In this document: one piece after another, positions 1 through 11,569 of the stretch
Layout: each line of letters starts with the position of its first letter
Position numbering within the stretch: position 1 is the stretch's first letter
NCBI GenBank assembly: GCA_029582165.1
Contig: CM055881.1
Span: forward strand, 18,525,094 to 18,589,093
Direction of reading: 5' to 3'
DNA length: 64,000 nt
Origin: Portulaca oleracea
Lineage: Eukaryota > Streptophyta > Magnoliopsida > Caryophyllales > Portulacaceae
Notes under the pieces: generated by a model
What the model was told of the DNA's origin: nothing
The model's database searches: none
What the model saw: only the letters and a program-made list of their open reading frames with translations
Program-made: the position numbers and the translations under genes

Positions 1-700
1 AAGTTTGGACAAGTATTGAAGGAGTTAAAGTCTTTTCTTTCTAGAGTTGTATTTTAGAGTTTTTATGATGTAATAAATGTGTAGGATGATGTAAGCCTCA
101 AGGGACCTAATTTCTTGATTAGTACACGTCCAAGGGGGCTAGGATTACTATAAATACCCCCCTTAGGCTTCTTGTAATCTCATTCATTCATTCATATATC
201 AAATACAACATAATGTTGTTTTCTCTCTAGCTTTTGCTAATCTTTCGTTTCTCTTGAGGGAGATTGGATCATATCTCTACTTCTAGCCTTGGGTTGGCAT
301 CCCTTGGTGGTGAAAGGTAGAATTGAAGATTTCCTTGGGGTGGTGTGCCTATATCTCCATAGAAGTCTTCAAAGCCATTATCATTCATATCAATCATGAG
401 TTTCAATCTTTGATTCATTGATCTTGCTGTTGTTTCTACATTGTTTCAATTTCAAGATTCATTCGAATATCATTCTAAACATCCAAGAAACTTAGATTCC
501 ATTCATTCACACATTCATTCCATTCGTCCATTACATTCGTTTAATAATCCATTCATTCATTTCCATTCATATTCATTCACCCATCCCATTCGTCCATTCA
601 TCCATTCGTCCACCTTGATAAAGATTTCCATTGATCTTTTTCGTTTTCCATCTTATTTCATTCAATTTGGTTGATCTTTAAGAACTTTGAGAAGTAAGAT
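1..700 (+). mobile_element. Possible LTR or leader of a degraded retroelement
   Basis: The stretch has the look of a plant LTR promoter and leader: a TATAAATA box at 149-156 followed by a C-rich start region and a long pyrimidine-rich leader without a sustained reading frame. No primer-binding site, paired LTR or target duplication was found inside the window, and the left side is cut by the window edge. It could equally be the promoter of a host transcript. The 77-residue reading frame at 441-674 is low-complexity translation of ATTC repeats and is not called as a gene. Confidence 0.3.
500..615. repeat. ATTC/CCATTCGT-rich simple repeat
   Basis: Irregular tandem copies of CATTCATT, CCATTCGTCC and related words cover this stretch. 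It lies inside the LTR-like leader described above. Confidence 0.7.
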
Positions 701-1444
701 TCTTATCTTGGATTTTAAAGATCCTGTTTTCAAGTATAATGAGATTCCATTGATCCCATTATACATCAGTTAGTATAAAATTTCTGAGGCAGGCAAATGC
801 AAGTTACTCATAAAATCAGATGCCATTAATTAATTTTTCCTATTACATAGTGCGCCCCCCCCCCCCCATCGTTCAAAATCTATGCTGATTATGAGTTTAA
901 ACCAAAACAAATTGAAGCCAATGGTTGGGTTTTATGGCTCGTTATATTGGATCGTCCTATGGTCCAACATATGCATGTACGTGTTATTTATTTGAACGTA
1001 ATTTCACAGTTTTCAGTTAATGTGCTGCCATATAGCATATTCTTTCCAAAGAAGAAAAAAAAAAAAAAGAGGTTCCATCATTGTAATCCGAAGCTATGAG
1101 AAAGTGTGAGAGAGTAATCGAGATTTATTGTACTCTCTACTGCAGATAGAATAACATGTTGTGATTGTGGTTTCCATGTATTTTTAGAAACTAACAAGCG
1201 TATCTCTAACTGAATATATGGCAAATCTTAGTACAAAATTATTAGTGATACAAAGGAAAACATCATAGCCCAGGTTCTTAGTTCACGTTTCTTTGTCTGC
1301 CTCTTGGAATGTTTAAACTCATGACCGAATATTGACTACAACTCCTCATTCGCTCTTACATTTTTGGCTTCAGTTGTGAATCTGCTGAATAAACTTTGGT
1401 GCATGGAGTCTGCTGCTTCAATGAAAAATCGGAACAAGTGAGGA
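700..1444. other. Non-coding stretch, no gene seen
   Basis: AT-rich DNA with a run of 13 C at 855-867 and an A run near 1060. No reading frame, RNA gene or inverted repeat could be supported here. Confidence 0.6.
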
Positions 1445-1454
1445 GATCAAAAAC

Positions 1455-2011
1455 GGGTTTTTTGCATTTTAGACCCCGAATTTCAGGGGTATTATATTCT
1501 GAACCCTTGGTTTTCAACTTTAACATTTTGGACCCTAAAGTTTGTAGGCTGAATAAAAAATAACCTTAAAGTTTGTGCACTGAAGAAAAAGGCCCCTGTC
1601 TCATTTTTTATTTTCCTCCCATGTTTGAATTTATCTCCCGATTGACGTCAAACTTTAGGTCTATGGTTAAAACTAATATTGAATCTATAATACACCTCTC
1701 TTATTCGTGTCGAGGCTACTTAGACCCCTGAGTACATGGTTTTAAGTAACTCCAACATGAATTAAAGAGGTTTATTATAACTTTAATATCGGTTTTAACC
1801 TTAGTCTTGAAGTTTGATGCCAATCGGGAGAGAAATTCAAATATGGAAAGAAAAAGAAAAACGGGAAACAAGCTTTTTTTTCACCTCACAAACTTTAGGG
1901 TCCTTTTTTTTTCAGCCTACAAACTTTAGAGTCCAAAAAATTAAAGTTGAAAACTAAGGTTTTCAGAATGTAAATATCCCTAAAATTCGGGGTCCAAAAT
2001 GCAAAAAACCC
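1455..2011. mobile_element. Mutator-like fold-back MITE with 10-bp target duplication
   Basis: The two ends are long inverted repeats of roughly 200 bp, starting GGGTTTTTTGCATTTT and ending in its complement. The word GATCAAAAAC stands directly before the element (1445-1454) and again directly after it (2012-2021), a perfect 10-bp target duplication. Duplications of 9-11 bp together with long terminal inverted repeats are the hallmark of the Mutator superfamily. There is no transposase, so this is a non-autonomous 557-bp copy. It lies about 180 bp beyond the 3' end of the mitoferrin gene. Confidence 0.85.
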
Positions 2012-2189
2012 GATCAAAAACATTGGATTGGGTATGATACAAGTCTTGAGAGAATTTCGAAATGAATTTTCCTAACAGTAGCAAATACGCACAGAGAAAT
2101 GCAGTTATCAAGTTATAGCTGGAAACCTTAACTTACATCCACAAAGATAGAGAGAAAAGAAGTCGAAATGAATTACCTTGAGAATGTAA

Positions 2190-4715
2190 TTAGGAAGCGG
2201 CATTGAACCTTAGAAAGAAAGACTTTGAGGCTTCATAAGTAGACCAGCATATGGCAGCAGCAGGAGCGTGAAAGAGCATCCTGGGGATCCAACCCCTCAT
2301 CAGCCCTCCATATCCTTCCTTTCTCACTATTACTTTGGTGACGTGGCCTATTGAACTACTGGAGAATCTGTCACACCCACACACCCCCTGTATTACCCAT
2401 ACTCATTATTAATTAGCTGGATTTTTACTAGACTAAGTAAAAACCCAAAATATCATACTTTGATTTGTCATGTTAATAATTACTCCCTCCATTCCCATAT
2501 TATATCTCCCTTTTCCAAATTATGTGGCAAATTTTTTTAAAAAAAATTGACCTCAAGTTTTTCAATATATATACAATTACTTGTTAAATAAAATTATTAT
2601 CATTAGATTCGTCATAAAAATATTATCTTAAAATTATAATATTGCAATTATTAATAGAATAGTATATAATAAATTATCGATCAAAAAGTGATATTAAACA
2701 TCGTGACAATCAAATGATTAATAATACCAACATAGTGCCACGGATGCCTTAAAATATTTTTAAATGAAATACTTGCGGCACTTTTTGGAGGGGAATATTT
2801 TAAATAGATATTGTACCAAGTTGCCAAGGCATAAAATGTTCCCAATAATTATGATTCCGATCATTTCTTGCACATACTAGCTCCATTTACATTTATGATA
2901 TTTATAATTTTCAATTTGACATTTTTGAGTCAATATTTACCCCCGATTATTAAATTCAATAGTCAAATCTTCACCGAAAAATTTACTAAATTGATTGGAA
3001 ATGTTGTTAAATTAAATTGGTTCAAAATGTTAGTGGAGGTGAAAATTAACTTTAAAAGGTTAGGGTTGAATTTACAATGTTTTAAAATTAAAGGATGTTA
3101 TATGCAAATTATCCTCTGAGTTCCTTCTTTGTTCCATCCAACTTAAATTTACAAATTGTTTGTATATTTTCAACATTCAATTGTTTTATTTTTAACTAAA
3201 CTTGCCACAATTTTTTTTTTTAAAAAAAACAGGGAGCAAAATGATACTAAATTTGTATAATTTGATTTAAAATCCATTTTATTTTGCACTTATAAAAGGA
3301 TATATTTATTTTATTATCCTTCCTTTTTGTTATCTTTTCTTTGTTAGGACATAAAATTTATTGGTAAATAGATAGTAAAATAAAAATATTTTGGTAACTT
3401 TCCAAAGTAACCAAAAATGTATTTCTTTTTTATAAAATATGATTTTGTTTTGGTAAAAACAAGAATCAATAAATATGTAACTTTTACGTTTTTACAATGA
3501 TAACCATCTTGACTCAAGATGGTTCTTAACCATCTTGAGTTATTCATATTTTACATTTTTGTAACTTTTATTAATATTTTCTTTAATAATTATATATATT
3601 TATCAATTATAATAATATAAAACTTATTAGGTAGATGAAAAAATATAATAATAGCCTAATTTTATCAATCATAGTAGAAAATTCACATTTTATACATAGT
3701 TTTATATTTAAAAAATAAATATAAATAAATAATTATTTTTAAATTGTTTATAAGCTGTAGTAACCCTGAAAATGATGAAACATACCTTTAGAATGATTTA
3801 CATACACTTACATATCACTTTATTAGTGATTTTGAAAAAATGTAAGATGGTTAAGAGCCATCTTATGTCAAGATGTTTATCATTTTCGAAATATGTAAAT
3901 TTTAGTAACTTTTGATATATGGGTGAAGTTTTGAGGCCATTGGTTGTGAAAGATATGATGTACGTACGCACCTGACACTGAAGCTGCGTCTTGACGACAT
4001 CAAGTGGCGTGGTAACAGCAGCTGCGAGTGCACCAGCTACGGCCCCAGCGGTGGCATGGACAAGCAAGCCCTCATCTTCTTCCTCCACCACCATTGCTCT
4101 CTTTGCTGCCTCATAAGCCGCAAAATGCACGGCCGTAAAGGGTGCGTTCATCACAACTGTAGTCCTATAACTTGCATAAAAGGCACCAATACCCTCGTCC
4201 TTTGCCACACGCCTCACACAGTCACACACCCCCTTGTACGGGCTCCCGTTCAGCTGCAGTCTCTGCTTCACCACATCCATTGGTGTCAGGACAGCGTCGC
4301 TTGCCACTGTCGCCACCACCCCTGCGGTGGCGTGTGAGGCCGAGCTGTTCGGGGTCAGCGCCTTCTTGCACGCCTCGTACATGGAGAAGTAGACTGCATG
4401 GGCTGGGCCTGCGCCTAGGCCCATTGCCCATATGCCTCTGTACAGGCCCGCTGGACCCTCTAGCCGCAGGATGGAGGATAGAGAGTGGCGGAGGGTGGGG
4501 GCCACTCGTGCTTGGGCTTGGGTTTGTGCCTGTATTCGGGTCTTGAGGGTGTCCACAGGAAACATAGCAGTGTGTTCGACGCAGCCAGCCAAGGAGCCGG
4601 CCAACATGAACTGCCAGAAGCGAAGGCCGTCATGGTGATCCTCCTGCTGGTGGTGGTGGTCGTAGTCAGCTGTAGTAGTACTGCTTGTGGAGCCGGCAAT
4701 AGTGGTGGATGTCAT
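2190..4715 (-). CDS. Mitochondrial carrier protein, mitoferrin type (two exons)
   Basis: Exon 1 is complement(3972..4715) and exon 2 complement(2190..2387), giving 313 residues, close to the usual size of plant mitoferrins. The donor reads CAG|GTGCGT and the acceptor CAG|GGG, phase 0. Three tandem carrier repeats are visible with the signatures PVDTLKTR (residue 53), PMDVVKQR (145) and PLDVVKTQ (237). The segments MNAPFTAVHF (about residue 189) and FHAPAAAICWSTYE near the C-terminus are typical of the MRS3/4-mitoferrin subfamily, which by family knowledge imports iron across the inner mitochondrial membrane. The first 30 residues are rich in Ser, Thr and His and lack an obvious presequence, as is usual for carriers. 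The start is the first ATG of the open frame; the protein begins MTSTTIAG. Exon 2 resumes within the third repeat (GVCGCDRF). Both exons are undamaged, so the gene is likely functional. Iron as substrate is inferred from similarity only. Confidence 0.93.
2388..3971 (-). other. Intron of the mitoferrin gene
   Basis: A 1584-bp intron bounded by GT (minus strand, 3971-3970) and AG (2389-2388). It is AT-rich and contains a MITE at 3497-3883. A left-end-like Stowaway word, CTCCCTCCATTCCC, occurs near 2484, but no matching right end was found. Confidence 0.88.
3497..3883 (+). mobile_element. MITE family M, copy 1 (in mitoferrin intron)
   Basis: A 387-bp non-coding element starting ATGATAACCATCTTGAC and ending GTCAAGATGTTTATCAT, so the ends are inverted repeats of about 17 bp. 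A small hairpin AAGATGG..CCATCTT sits just inside each end. Copy 2 at 5927-6300 is clearly homologous along its length and inverted. The superfamily is unknown. Confidence 0.8.
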
Positions 4716-4973
4716 GCTGCAGTTGAGGTGTTACAAAGTGAAGGGGGCAAGTGGCCAGGGTTTTAATGGGAATGAATGAGTTGAGCGATCAGTATTAGCT
4801 TCTGGGGGGGGAATATGTCCTTTAGAAGACTAAGGCAAACTACGGGACCGAATCCCATGAATTGAAAGATGGAGGGTATAATTAAAGTGTGTTGTTATTC
4901 ATCATCAACCTAGCCACATTTTTAGCTAGTTACACTAGTCAAGATTCTAATTCTAACTCAAGTGTCAAACTAA
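4716..4973 (-). promoter_or_regulatory. 5' flank of the mitoferrin gene
   Basis: This is the upstream region of the carrier gene, between its ATG and the GGGAAGGG-rich MITE. I could not pick out a convincing TATA box on the minus strand. The label is by position only. Confidence 0.35.
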
Positions 4974-5311
4974 CGGGCTGTTTGTATTGGAGGTTAAAGA
5001 AGGGGAAGGGAAGGGAAGGGAAGGGAATTGTCTAATTTTTCATGTTTAGGAAAACAATTAGAGGGTGAGAGGAGGGGAAGGGAGGGGAACAATTAACCCC
5101 CATTCTCATCCTTTCCCCTCCATTTTCTTAACCCTCAAAATGAAGGGGAATGAGCGGGAAGGGAAGAATTTTAACATTTGCCCTCCCTTCCCCTTATTAA
5201 TAAATCCAAACAAGATTAACTCCAATCTCATCCCTTCCCTTCCCCTCCCTTCCATTACCTTACCTTCCTTTCCCCTCCCTTCCCCCTCCTAAATTGAATC
5301 AAAACACACTG
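4974..5311. mobile_element. GGGAAGGG-rich fold-back MITE (Tourist-like)
   Basis: The left end CGGGCTGTTTGTATTGG pairs imperfectly with the complement of the right end (TGATTCAAAACACACTG-like in complement). The arms are purine-rich (GGGAAGGGAAGG) on the left and the complementary CCCTTCCC on the right. TAA stands on both sides (4971-4973 and 5312-5314), as for PIF/Harbinger (Tourist) MITEs. It sits about 260 bp upstream of the mitoferrin start codon. Confidence 0.6.
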
Positions 5312-5536
5312 TAACTTATGCTTTCTTGGACCTCACCGGGCCATACCACTATACCCTGGAATATATATATTATTGCAACAGTTTTGAGTGTAAGATTATC
5401 TGATCACGTCTAAGAAAACAAGCGCCGATAATAATGCTAGAGTGCTCACCTTTTTTGTTTGTACTGTTTAGTGATGGCTATAAGGTGTTTGGCGGACCGC
5501 GCGATTCATACTTTCATGCATACAAATACAGTTATT

Positions 5537-5894
5537 CCAAAAAATTACTAAAGGGTACCCTAATTTTAAGTGAAATGTTTTTCCGGTACCTCAACTTTTA
5601 AAAACTAATTTTGGGGTACCCTAACTTTTAGAATTAGAAATAATTAGGTGAATTTCCGGCCACTGATTTGAATTCACCGGTGAGTTTTAGGCGGAAAATT
5701 GGTTAAGTGTTTTTGTAGACGAAAATGCCCTTTATTTTTGTGGACGAAAATGATTTGAATCAATCGGAGTTTCGCCAGAAATTCACCTAGTAATTTCTAA
5801 TCATAAAAGTAAGGGTACCCCAAAATTAGTTTTGAAAAGTTAGGGTACCAAAAAATTGTTTTTTCAAAAGTTAGGGTACCTCTAAGTAATTTTT
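5537..5894. mobile_element. MITE family G (GGTACC fold-back), copy 1
   Basis: Inverted ends: CCAAAAAATTACTAAAGGGTACC on the left mirrors GGTACCTCTAAGTAATTTTT on the right, with further GGTACC words spaced along both arms. A second copy lies at 30264-32434, where it is interrupted by another transposon. No coding sequence is present. Confidence 0.75.
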
Positions 5895-5926
5895 ATCATG
5901 CCTACCCTGTATTCACTTTTTCCAAA

Positions 5927-6300
5927 ATGATAAACATCTTGACTCAATCTTGTATTTTTTTTCTAAATCACTAATAAAGTTAAATGTATGTGTATTTAAA
6001 TCATTCTAAAGGTATGTTTCATTATTTTCAAGGTTACTACAACTTATAAACAATTTAAAAATAATTATTTATTTATATTTATTTCATAAATATAAAACTA
6101 TGTATAAAATGTACATTTTCTACTATTATCGATAAAATTAGGGTATTATTATATTTTTTGACCTAACTAATAAGTATTATATTATTATAATTAATAAATA
6201 TATATAATTATTAAAAAAACGATTAATAAAAGTTACAAAAATATGAAATATAAATAATATAAGATGGTTAAGAATCATCTTGAGTCAAGATGGTTATCAT
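5927..6300 (-). mobile_element. MITE family M, copy 2
   Basis: This 374-bp element is the inverted homologue of 3497-3883, with the same ends. It lies about 1.2 kb upstream of the mitoferrin start codon. The words CCCTGTATTCACTTTTT occur shortly before (about 5913) and shortly after it (about 6305), a direct repeat that may mark the target site. Confidence 0.8.
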
Positions 6301-6322
6301 GGCCCCCTGTATTCACTTTTTA

Positions 6323-7600
6323 CATCATAATAGCTAAGATCGGTGCGTTGCTGCTGCTTAGAAAAGAAATACCCAGACTTTGCATTAATGGTACGGACAC
6401 GGTCATACATCACGTTGATGTAAAGCAATTAAACCAACGAAAAACAATTATTTTATCAAAAAACAATTATTTTATCAAATGAAGCAAATCAACCAAAACA
6501 ATAAGTCCATAACAGTAAGATCCCCCCTCTTTCCAAAAAAAATAAAATTTATGATAAAAAGAATATTATAAATGGCATGCCAAATAAAATGGTAGTAGAT
6601 GATAATTTATCGGTCATCTGCAGTAAAAATACATGAAAATTATAATAAGTTAATGAAATGTCAACATGCAAAACTAAATTGAATAATGATGTGGTTATTG
6701 AATTTACATATAGCAAAAACAACCATTCTGATGCCTCGACATAGAAACTTCTTCTCAATAACCTGTGTAATTAACTCAATAAAAGGTTCAAGCGTGTGTG
6801 TGATATTATGATACTTAATTTCGTTATATAATTTTTAAATTGGTGAATGTTGTTTTTGAAGGCTACGATTGAAGGACATGTCATATTAACGATTCCCAAT
6901 CCTCTAAGTACCGCAAATTACTCTCCCGCTGACATTTTTTTCAAACTAACCTCTTCTTCGTCCGATGATCTACCACCTTGCATTATGTCTTTAGGTTGAA
7001 TTTCAAAAACTGTAACCAATTTAGGGAATTATGAGAGAATGAGAGAGAGGAGAGAGTGAGTGGAGAAGTAAGTGGAAGGTTAAAATAGACCGGGGGCGAT
7101 ATTAGTAAGGAGGCGACGAATATCAATGCCCTATTTTTATTCTCTATCCTTGTGGAAAATTTTGTTGTCCCTTCTTTTTATTTTTATGAATCCACTTTAC
7201 AATATTTGGTTTTTGTGGTATCTTGATTCTTGACTACTTTTACAATAATTAGTGTATCTATATCAGTACATAAAAAATAAAAAATAAAAAATAAAATGAA
7301 AAGTCATAAAATGAGTGGGATATACAATCACATGACATAAAACATTTTGGGCTTGTCCATAGGAAGTTGGTGAACAGAGATACTTATATCAAGGTGGACA
7401 GTATAATTTATACAATGATGTTCATTAAATGATGGTGTATATATATGTGTGTGTAAATAAGGATAGTTTTATGGAAGCATTTTGATTAAAACTAGTTTTT
7501 GCACTCTATAACTCTTGAGTTTGGGGCCTATATATTGTAATTTGACTATTCCCTACCCTGTGCCCTTCAAATCTAGGAGGCGAACCTCAATAAGAGTTTC
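6323..7600. other. AT-rich stretch, no gene seen
   Basis: There is a short A-rich repeat (AAAAATAAAAAATAAA, near 7270) and a GAGAGA-rich patch near 7040. No coding region, RNA gene or clear transposon end was recognised. Confidence 0.5.
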
Positions 7601-8013
7601 ATAACCTGTATGATACGAGCCTATGAAACCAGATCGGACTAGCACGTCCGACCTTTTCAATAATAAATCGGCAAGTTAATCGGTCGAGTTCTAGGTTTAG
7701 CTTGGATAACTAGTTGAACCGGGAAAACAACGCTAAAACTGGTTGCACCATGTGAACCGGTTTACCCCGCTGGTTCACGCACGTTTAGACAAGGATTTTG
7801 TCATTTAATTTAAAAAAACTCCGGTTCTGACCGGTTCATTCCAGTTTTTGATCTATTCTTGAAGTATATAATATTGTTTTAACTCATGGCCGGTTCATAC
7901 CAATTTTGACAGTTCAACCGTGACCTTGATCAACTGGTCTAATCTTGTCAAATGGGTCTGACCAATTGAACTATTGACCTACTGGGTCAATTGATTCGGT
8001 GATTGGTCTGGTT
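7600..8013. repeat. Degenerate ACCGGTTC-type repeat
   Basis: Words such as GAACCGG, CCGGTTCA and GGTTCTGAC recur irregularly along this stretch. It forms the left flank of the solo LTR at 8019. It is probably a decayed transposon end, but no boundaries could be fixed. Confidence 0.4.
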
Positions 8014-8018
8014 CTGAC

Positions 8019-8763
8019 TGTTGGGTTTTAGTGATCTATTTCCTGAACCAATACAAATTAATTGGTGGAATATTCATAACAATCATGAAACAATTAAGCA
8101 CCCAGGAAAGACTACAATGGTAGGGACTTACTATATATATATCAGATCGTTAATCCGATTGAAGAAGAGGTTGAATTTTGAGATTCCAATGTAGAAATCC
8201 TCTACTGTAGGTCCACACTACTCAGAGAACTCGATTGATAGATCAACCCGATTAATACTGATCTCAATATAAGATGTATGTGTATAGGGTATTTTGTAGA
8301 TTGTTTTAGGAAACAATAATGCTAACTGTTAAATTAGGAGAAAGCGAGGAACTTGGAAATCATGCTGGTATCTCTCTAGAAATCTCAAATAGTTAATTCA
8401 TGAATCTCATAGGCAAGACTTATATTTATAGTGTTTAGGTTTCTTGGAGAAGGGGTTCACAATCACCTTAACCAACTTACTAAGAAAATCGCGTACGTCT
8501 GGTGTCCAACACGATTCGTGTTGTGTTGATTTCTCCAAGCTAGAAATCAACTCTCGACATTTCCAATCATAATACGATATTATTTTATGTTACGTACATT
8601 GTTCTATGACACTAACTTGTATGATCCAATAGGACCAAATAGTATAGTTGCAATTAAACATATTTAGTTACTGAATATAGAGATATTTAACAAGACATAT
8701 AATCACCATATTATTTTGATTTAAACTCTAAATATATCGAACATTGCCGGGACATCCTCAACA
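8019..8763. mobile_element. Solo LTR (family X) with 5-bp target duplication CTGAC
   Basis: A 745-bp unit beginning TGTTG and ending CAACA, a perfect 5-bp inverted terminus. CTGAC occurs immediately before (8014-8018) and after (8764-8768) it. There is no internal domain, so this is what remains after recombination between two LTRs. Its first 260 bp are homologous, in inverted orientation, to 18018-18277. The superfamily is not determined. Confidence 0.82.
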
Positions 8764-8768
8764 CTGAC

Positions 8769-9390
8769 AACATAAGAGCCTCTTTCTTTTCTCAGAGAAA
8801 ATTTGTCTCTTATAAATCTAGCCAAAAAGTGAAGAGTTAGATTCGTTATGTGGTACTTGCTTTGGTTTAAAGGGCTAATTTCTAGTGGTAACGCAAAGCA
8901 TCTAGTTCTCCACAGGAAAAAAAGAAAGGAGCATAATTCAGCGTTTTGAATTTTATGTTTTGATGGGAAATATCAAGAAAAAAGATCCCCCCACCTAAAA
9001 AAAATCAAATTCCCATCTTCTTTGAGCAAAACTGAAATTGAAAATTTGCTTTGGGATACCAGAGTTGGTTTCCCTTTTATGACAGCATAATATATCTCAA
9101 TCTATTATGACTTTGGGATATTCTCAATCAAATAGCTAGCCTCTCTACTAACATGGAAATAATTCATGGAAGCGTCTCATCTTCTTTTACATTACTCTTC
9201 AGTCTGATTCTTTGGGATAAGTGCATTAAACTGATTGAGTAATAAGATTGGTCTGCTCTGGTTTTGTTTGAAAATTAAAAATTAAAAAATTGCAACAATT
9301 TATTTGAATCAAAATATATTAGTTGCAATCTTTTAGAGTAGAATTAATGAGTAGGATTAATGATACGTCACATCTTTTTAACTACCATAT
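8769..9390. other. No gene seen
   Basis: AT-rich sequence between the solo LTR and a small MITE. No coding frame or RNA gene was recognised. Confidence 0.5.
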
Positions 9391-9393
9391 TAA

Positions 9394-9546
9394 GGCATCG
9401 TTGTTTTGTGCGTTAACGTAACTAACCGCAAGCAACCTACCGCAACATACCGCAAATTACCATTACCTTTCAATTATCTCACCACAACTTAACGCAATCT
9501 GCCGCAACTAAACCTAATGCAGCGCAACGCGCAAAAGAACGGGACC
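9394..9546. mobile_element. Short Tourist-like MITE
   Basis: A 153-bp element with imperfect inverted ends (GGCATCGTTGTTTTGTGCG and its partner GCGCAAAAGAACGGGACC). Inside are repeated ACCGCAAC words. TAA flanks both ends (9391-9393 and 9547-9549), matching the TWA target duplications of PIF/Harbinger MITEs. Confidence 0.6.
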
Positions 9547-9796
9547 TAAATTTTATAAAAAAAAAAATAGTATCTCAATAAATGCCATTTATTATTACAA
9601 TAAGTAACTTTGATCATTATATATTAGTTTTGATTTTTAAAAGGTAAAAATATATTTTTGTACTATCGTAAACTATGTTCCCTAGTTGCCATACTTGTCA
9701 TCTCAAAGGTTGACTATTAATAAATAATTACTAATTTCTAACTCATGAATTGATATGGTAGAACTTTATGATTAATATTTTGATAAAAAATAACAG

Positions 9797-10575
9797 TTTT
9801 GCTAAACATCGCGACGAGGGCGAGGGTTAATAAAGAATTTTATCTACCTTTTTATAATATCTCATATAATTAAGGATATATAATAAAAATTTATCCTTTT
9901 TTATTTTAGTATATTATATTTAATTATCTAATCAAATCTATAGAATTTTATCATAAGCTAATTAATATTTTAAATTTATTTTTAATGCAAAATTTTTGGA
10001 AAAAAGAATTAAAATACACAATTAAATATATCGATTAATCGGAATTATGAAATCTTTGATGTTATTCCACAGTTCTTCGATTCCAATTTGGTTTTACTTG
10101 AGTGGAAAACTTGAAATTAGAGTAATCCCAGCAATTTGTCTTTACTCTTTACTACTCTTACTCTCCAACTCTCAATCGGGGAAGTTGAATCCAATAGTCA
10201 TTTAGGAGGAGCTAACAGTTTGAATGGAAGGTAGACTTCCTCACAACTTCAAATGTCATGAAAGTCTAAGATAGAAGAATGTGAAGTGGAAAGGAAATCT
10301 GAAAATATGAATAATTTCATTTTTTATAATTTTTTTAACAATTTATTGTAATTACGTGTCATATTAAAAAGGTCAACTTTTATCATATATCCTTAATAAA
10401 GTGGGCTATATAAGTTAATGATAAGATTTTGTAGATTTGATAAGATAATCAAATATATTCTACTAAAATTAAAAAGGTAAATTTTTATTATATATCATTA
10501 ATTGTATGAAATATTATAAAAAGGTAGATATAAGATTCTTTATTAAACATCGCCCTCAGCGCGACGATTAACAAA
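9797..10575. mobile_element. Long fold-back element with GC-rich tips
   Basis: The left 170 bp, beginning GCTAAACATCGCGACGAGGG, are closely similar to the inverted complement of the right 200 bp, which ends CCCTCAGCGCGACGATTAAC. The middle (about 10010-10330) is unique and shows no coding frame. Long inverted arms suggest a Mutator-like or fold-back transposon. I could not find a clean target duplication. Confidence 0.75.
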
Positions 10576-10963
10576 AGCGATTGACTGAAGATCAAAAACT
10601 GAAGTAAATTCAAAATTGTAGCAACAAATGCCTATCATTACCTTTCTTTTCGATTATTAATAGCCAAAAGGCTAAAAGTTCAAAACATACAGCAATCCGC
10701 TTACACCACGGCAAGTATCCACCACCAAAAAAGATTACAACCAAACTGCTAAATAAAGATACTACATAACAAGCACCACAGCCAAATAAACTATTACATC
10801 GCAAATAATAGCAAGATCAATGAAATTCATCAATTGTAGGAATATTATGAGATTAAGTGACACACATAGGATATGTTTTGAATACCCAAAATTTTTCGTA
10901 TGTATATTTATTAAATGATGAAGATAATAATAATCTATAATAATATAAAAGTAATATATTCGG

Positions 10964-11275
10964 AATGGGTGATGACATGTGTTTTGCCCCAAGACACTAT
11001 TTAAGTGTCTTCCTTTTTATAAAATTAATACGTATTATCATTTTTAACCCAAAATTTTTTGTCAGATGCTATTAATTATCAATTATAAGAAGCTTGGAAC
11101 ATGTTGGTTACGCCAACAATTAAAATTGACACCCTAACAAATGAACCCCGTCCGTTGGGCATATTTTAGGCGTCTTTTTGTAAATTTTAAAAAATATATG
11201 TATAAATATGATTTTATACCATTTATATATATTATTATAGTTATAGAAGCCAATTATGTAATTTTTTTTTCAATT
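10964..11275. mobile_element. Repeat family F, copy 1 (uninterrupted)
   Basis: A non-coding segment homologous to the two halves of a split copy at 30180-30263 and 32435-32650. It includes the palindromic tip CAAGACACTATTTAAGTGTCTT. The uninterrupted state here shows what the target looked like before insertion in copy 2. The outer boundaries are approximate. Confidence 0.55.
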
Positions 11276-11413
11276 CATAGAAAAACATGTTAATTATGAT
11301 GAGCCACCAACTAAGACTAACCAGTTGGAGTATTATTATGAGAGCCCAAGCAGAAGCAAGGCCAATACCAACAAACAAATTGTTATCTATGGGAAAATGA
11401 TGATTATAAAGAA

Positions 11414-11569
11414 ATGTTAGCACATCATGAGGGAGGACACCAAGAAGATGATGATGACGACCAACGAGATGGAGATGGAGATGAAGATGGAGATGGAGAT
11501 GAAGATGAAGATGAAGAGCAAAGCAGTTATTCTGAAGGAAGTGAACATCATATGAAGTTGAACATCTAA
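11414..11569 (+). CDS. Short acidic reading frame (51 aa), doubtful
   Basis: The frame begins ATG TTA GCA and encodes a Glu/Asp/Gly-rich peptide from GAAGATGAT and GGAGATGGAGATGAAGAT repeats. It is likely to be simple-sequence DNA, or the acidic stretch of a broken transposon gene: a second frame just downstream (about 11575-11700) would encode a short coiled-coil-like, lysine-rich peptide. No family is recognised. Confidence 0.15.
   Translation: MLAHHEGGHQEDDDDDQRDGDGDEDGDGDEDEDEEQSSYSEGSEHHMKLNI

Noticed and set aside
441..674. 77-codon reading frame rich in His, Ser and Phe
   Set aside because: It is translation of ATTC/CCATTCGT simple repeats and has no motif.
2484..2510. Stowaway MITE in the mitoferrin intron
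   Set aside because: Only a CTCCCTCCATTCCC left-end word is present; no matching right end was found within 500 bp.
4056..4766. Several plus-strand and out-of-frame minus-strand reading frames over the carrier exon
   Set aside because: They are shadows of the GC-rich mitoferrin exon 1 in other frames.
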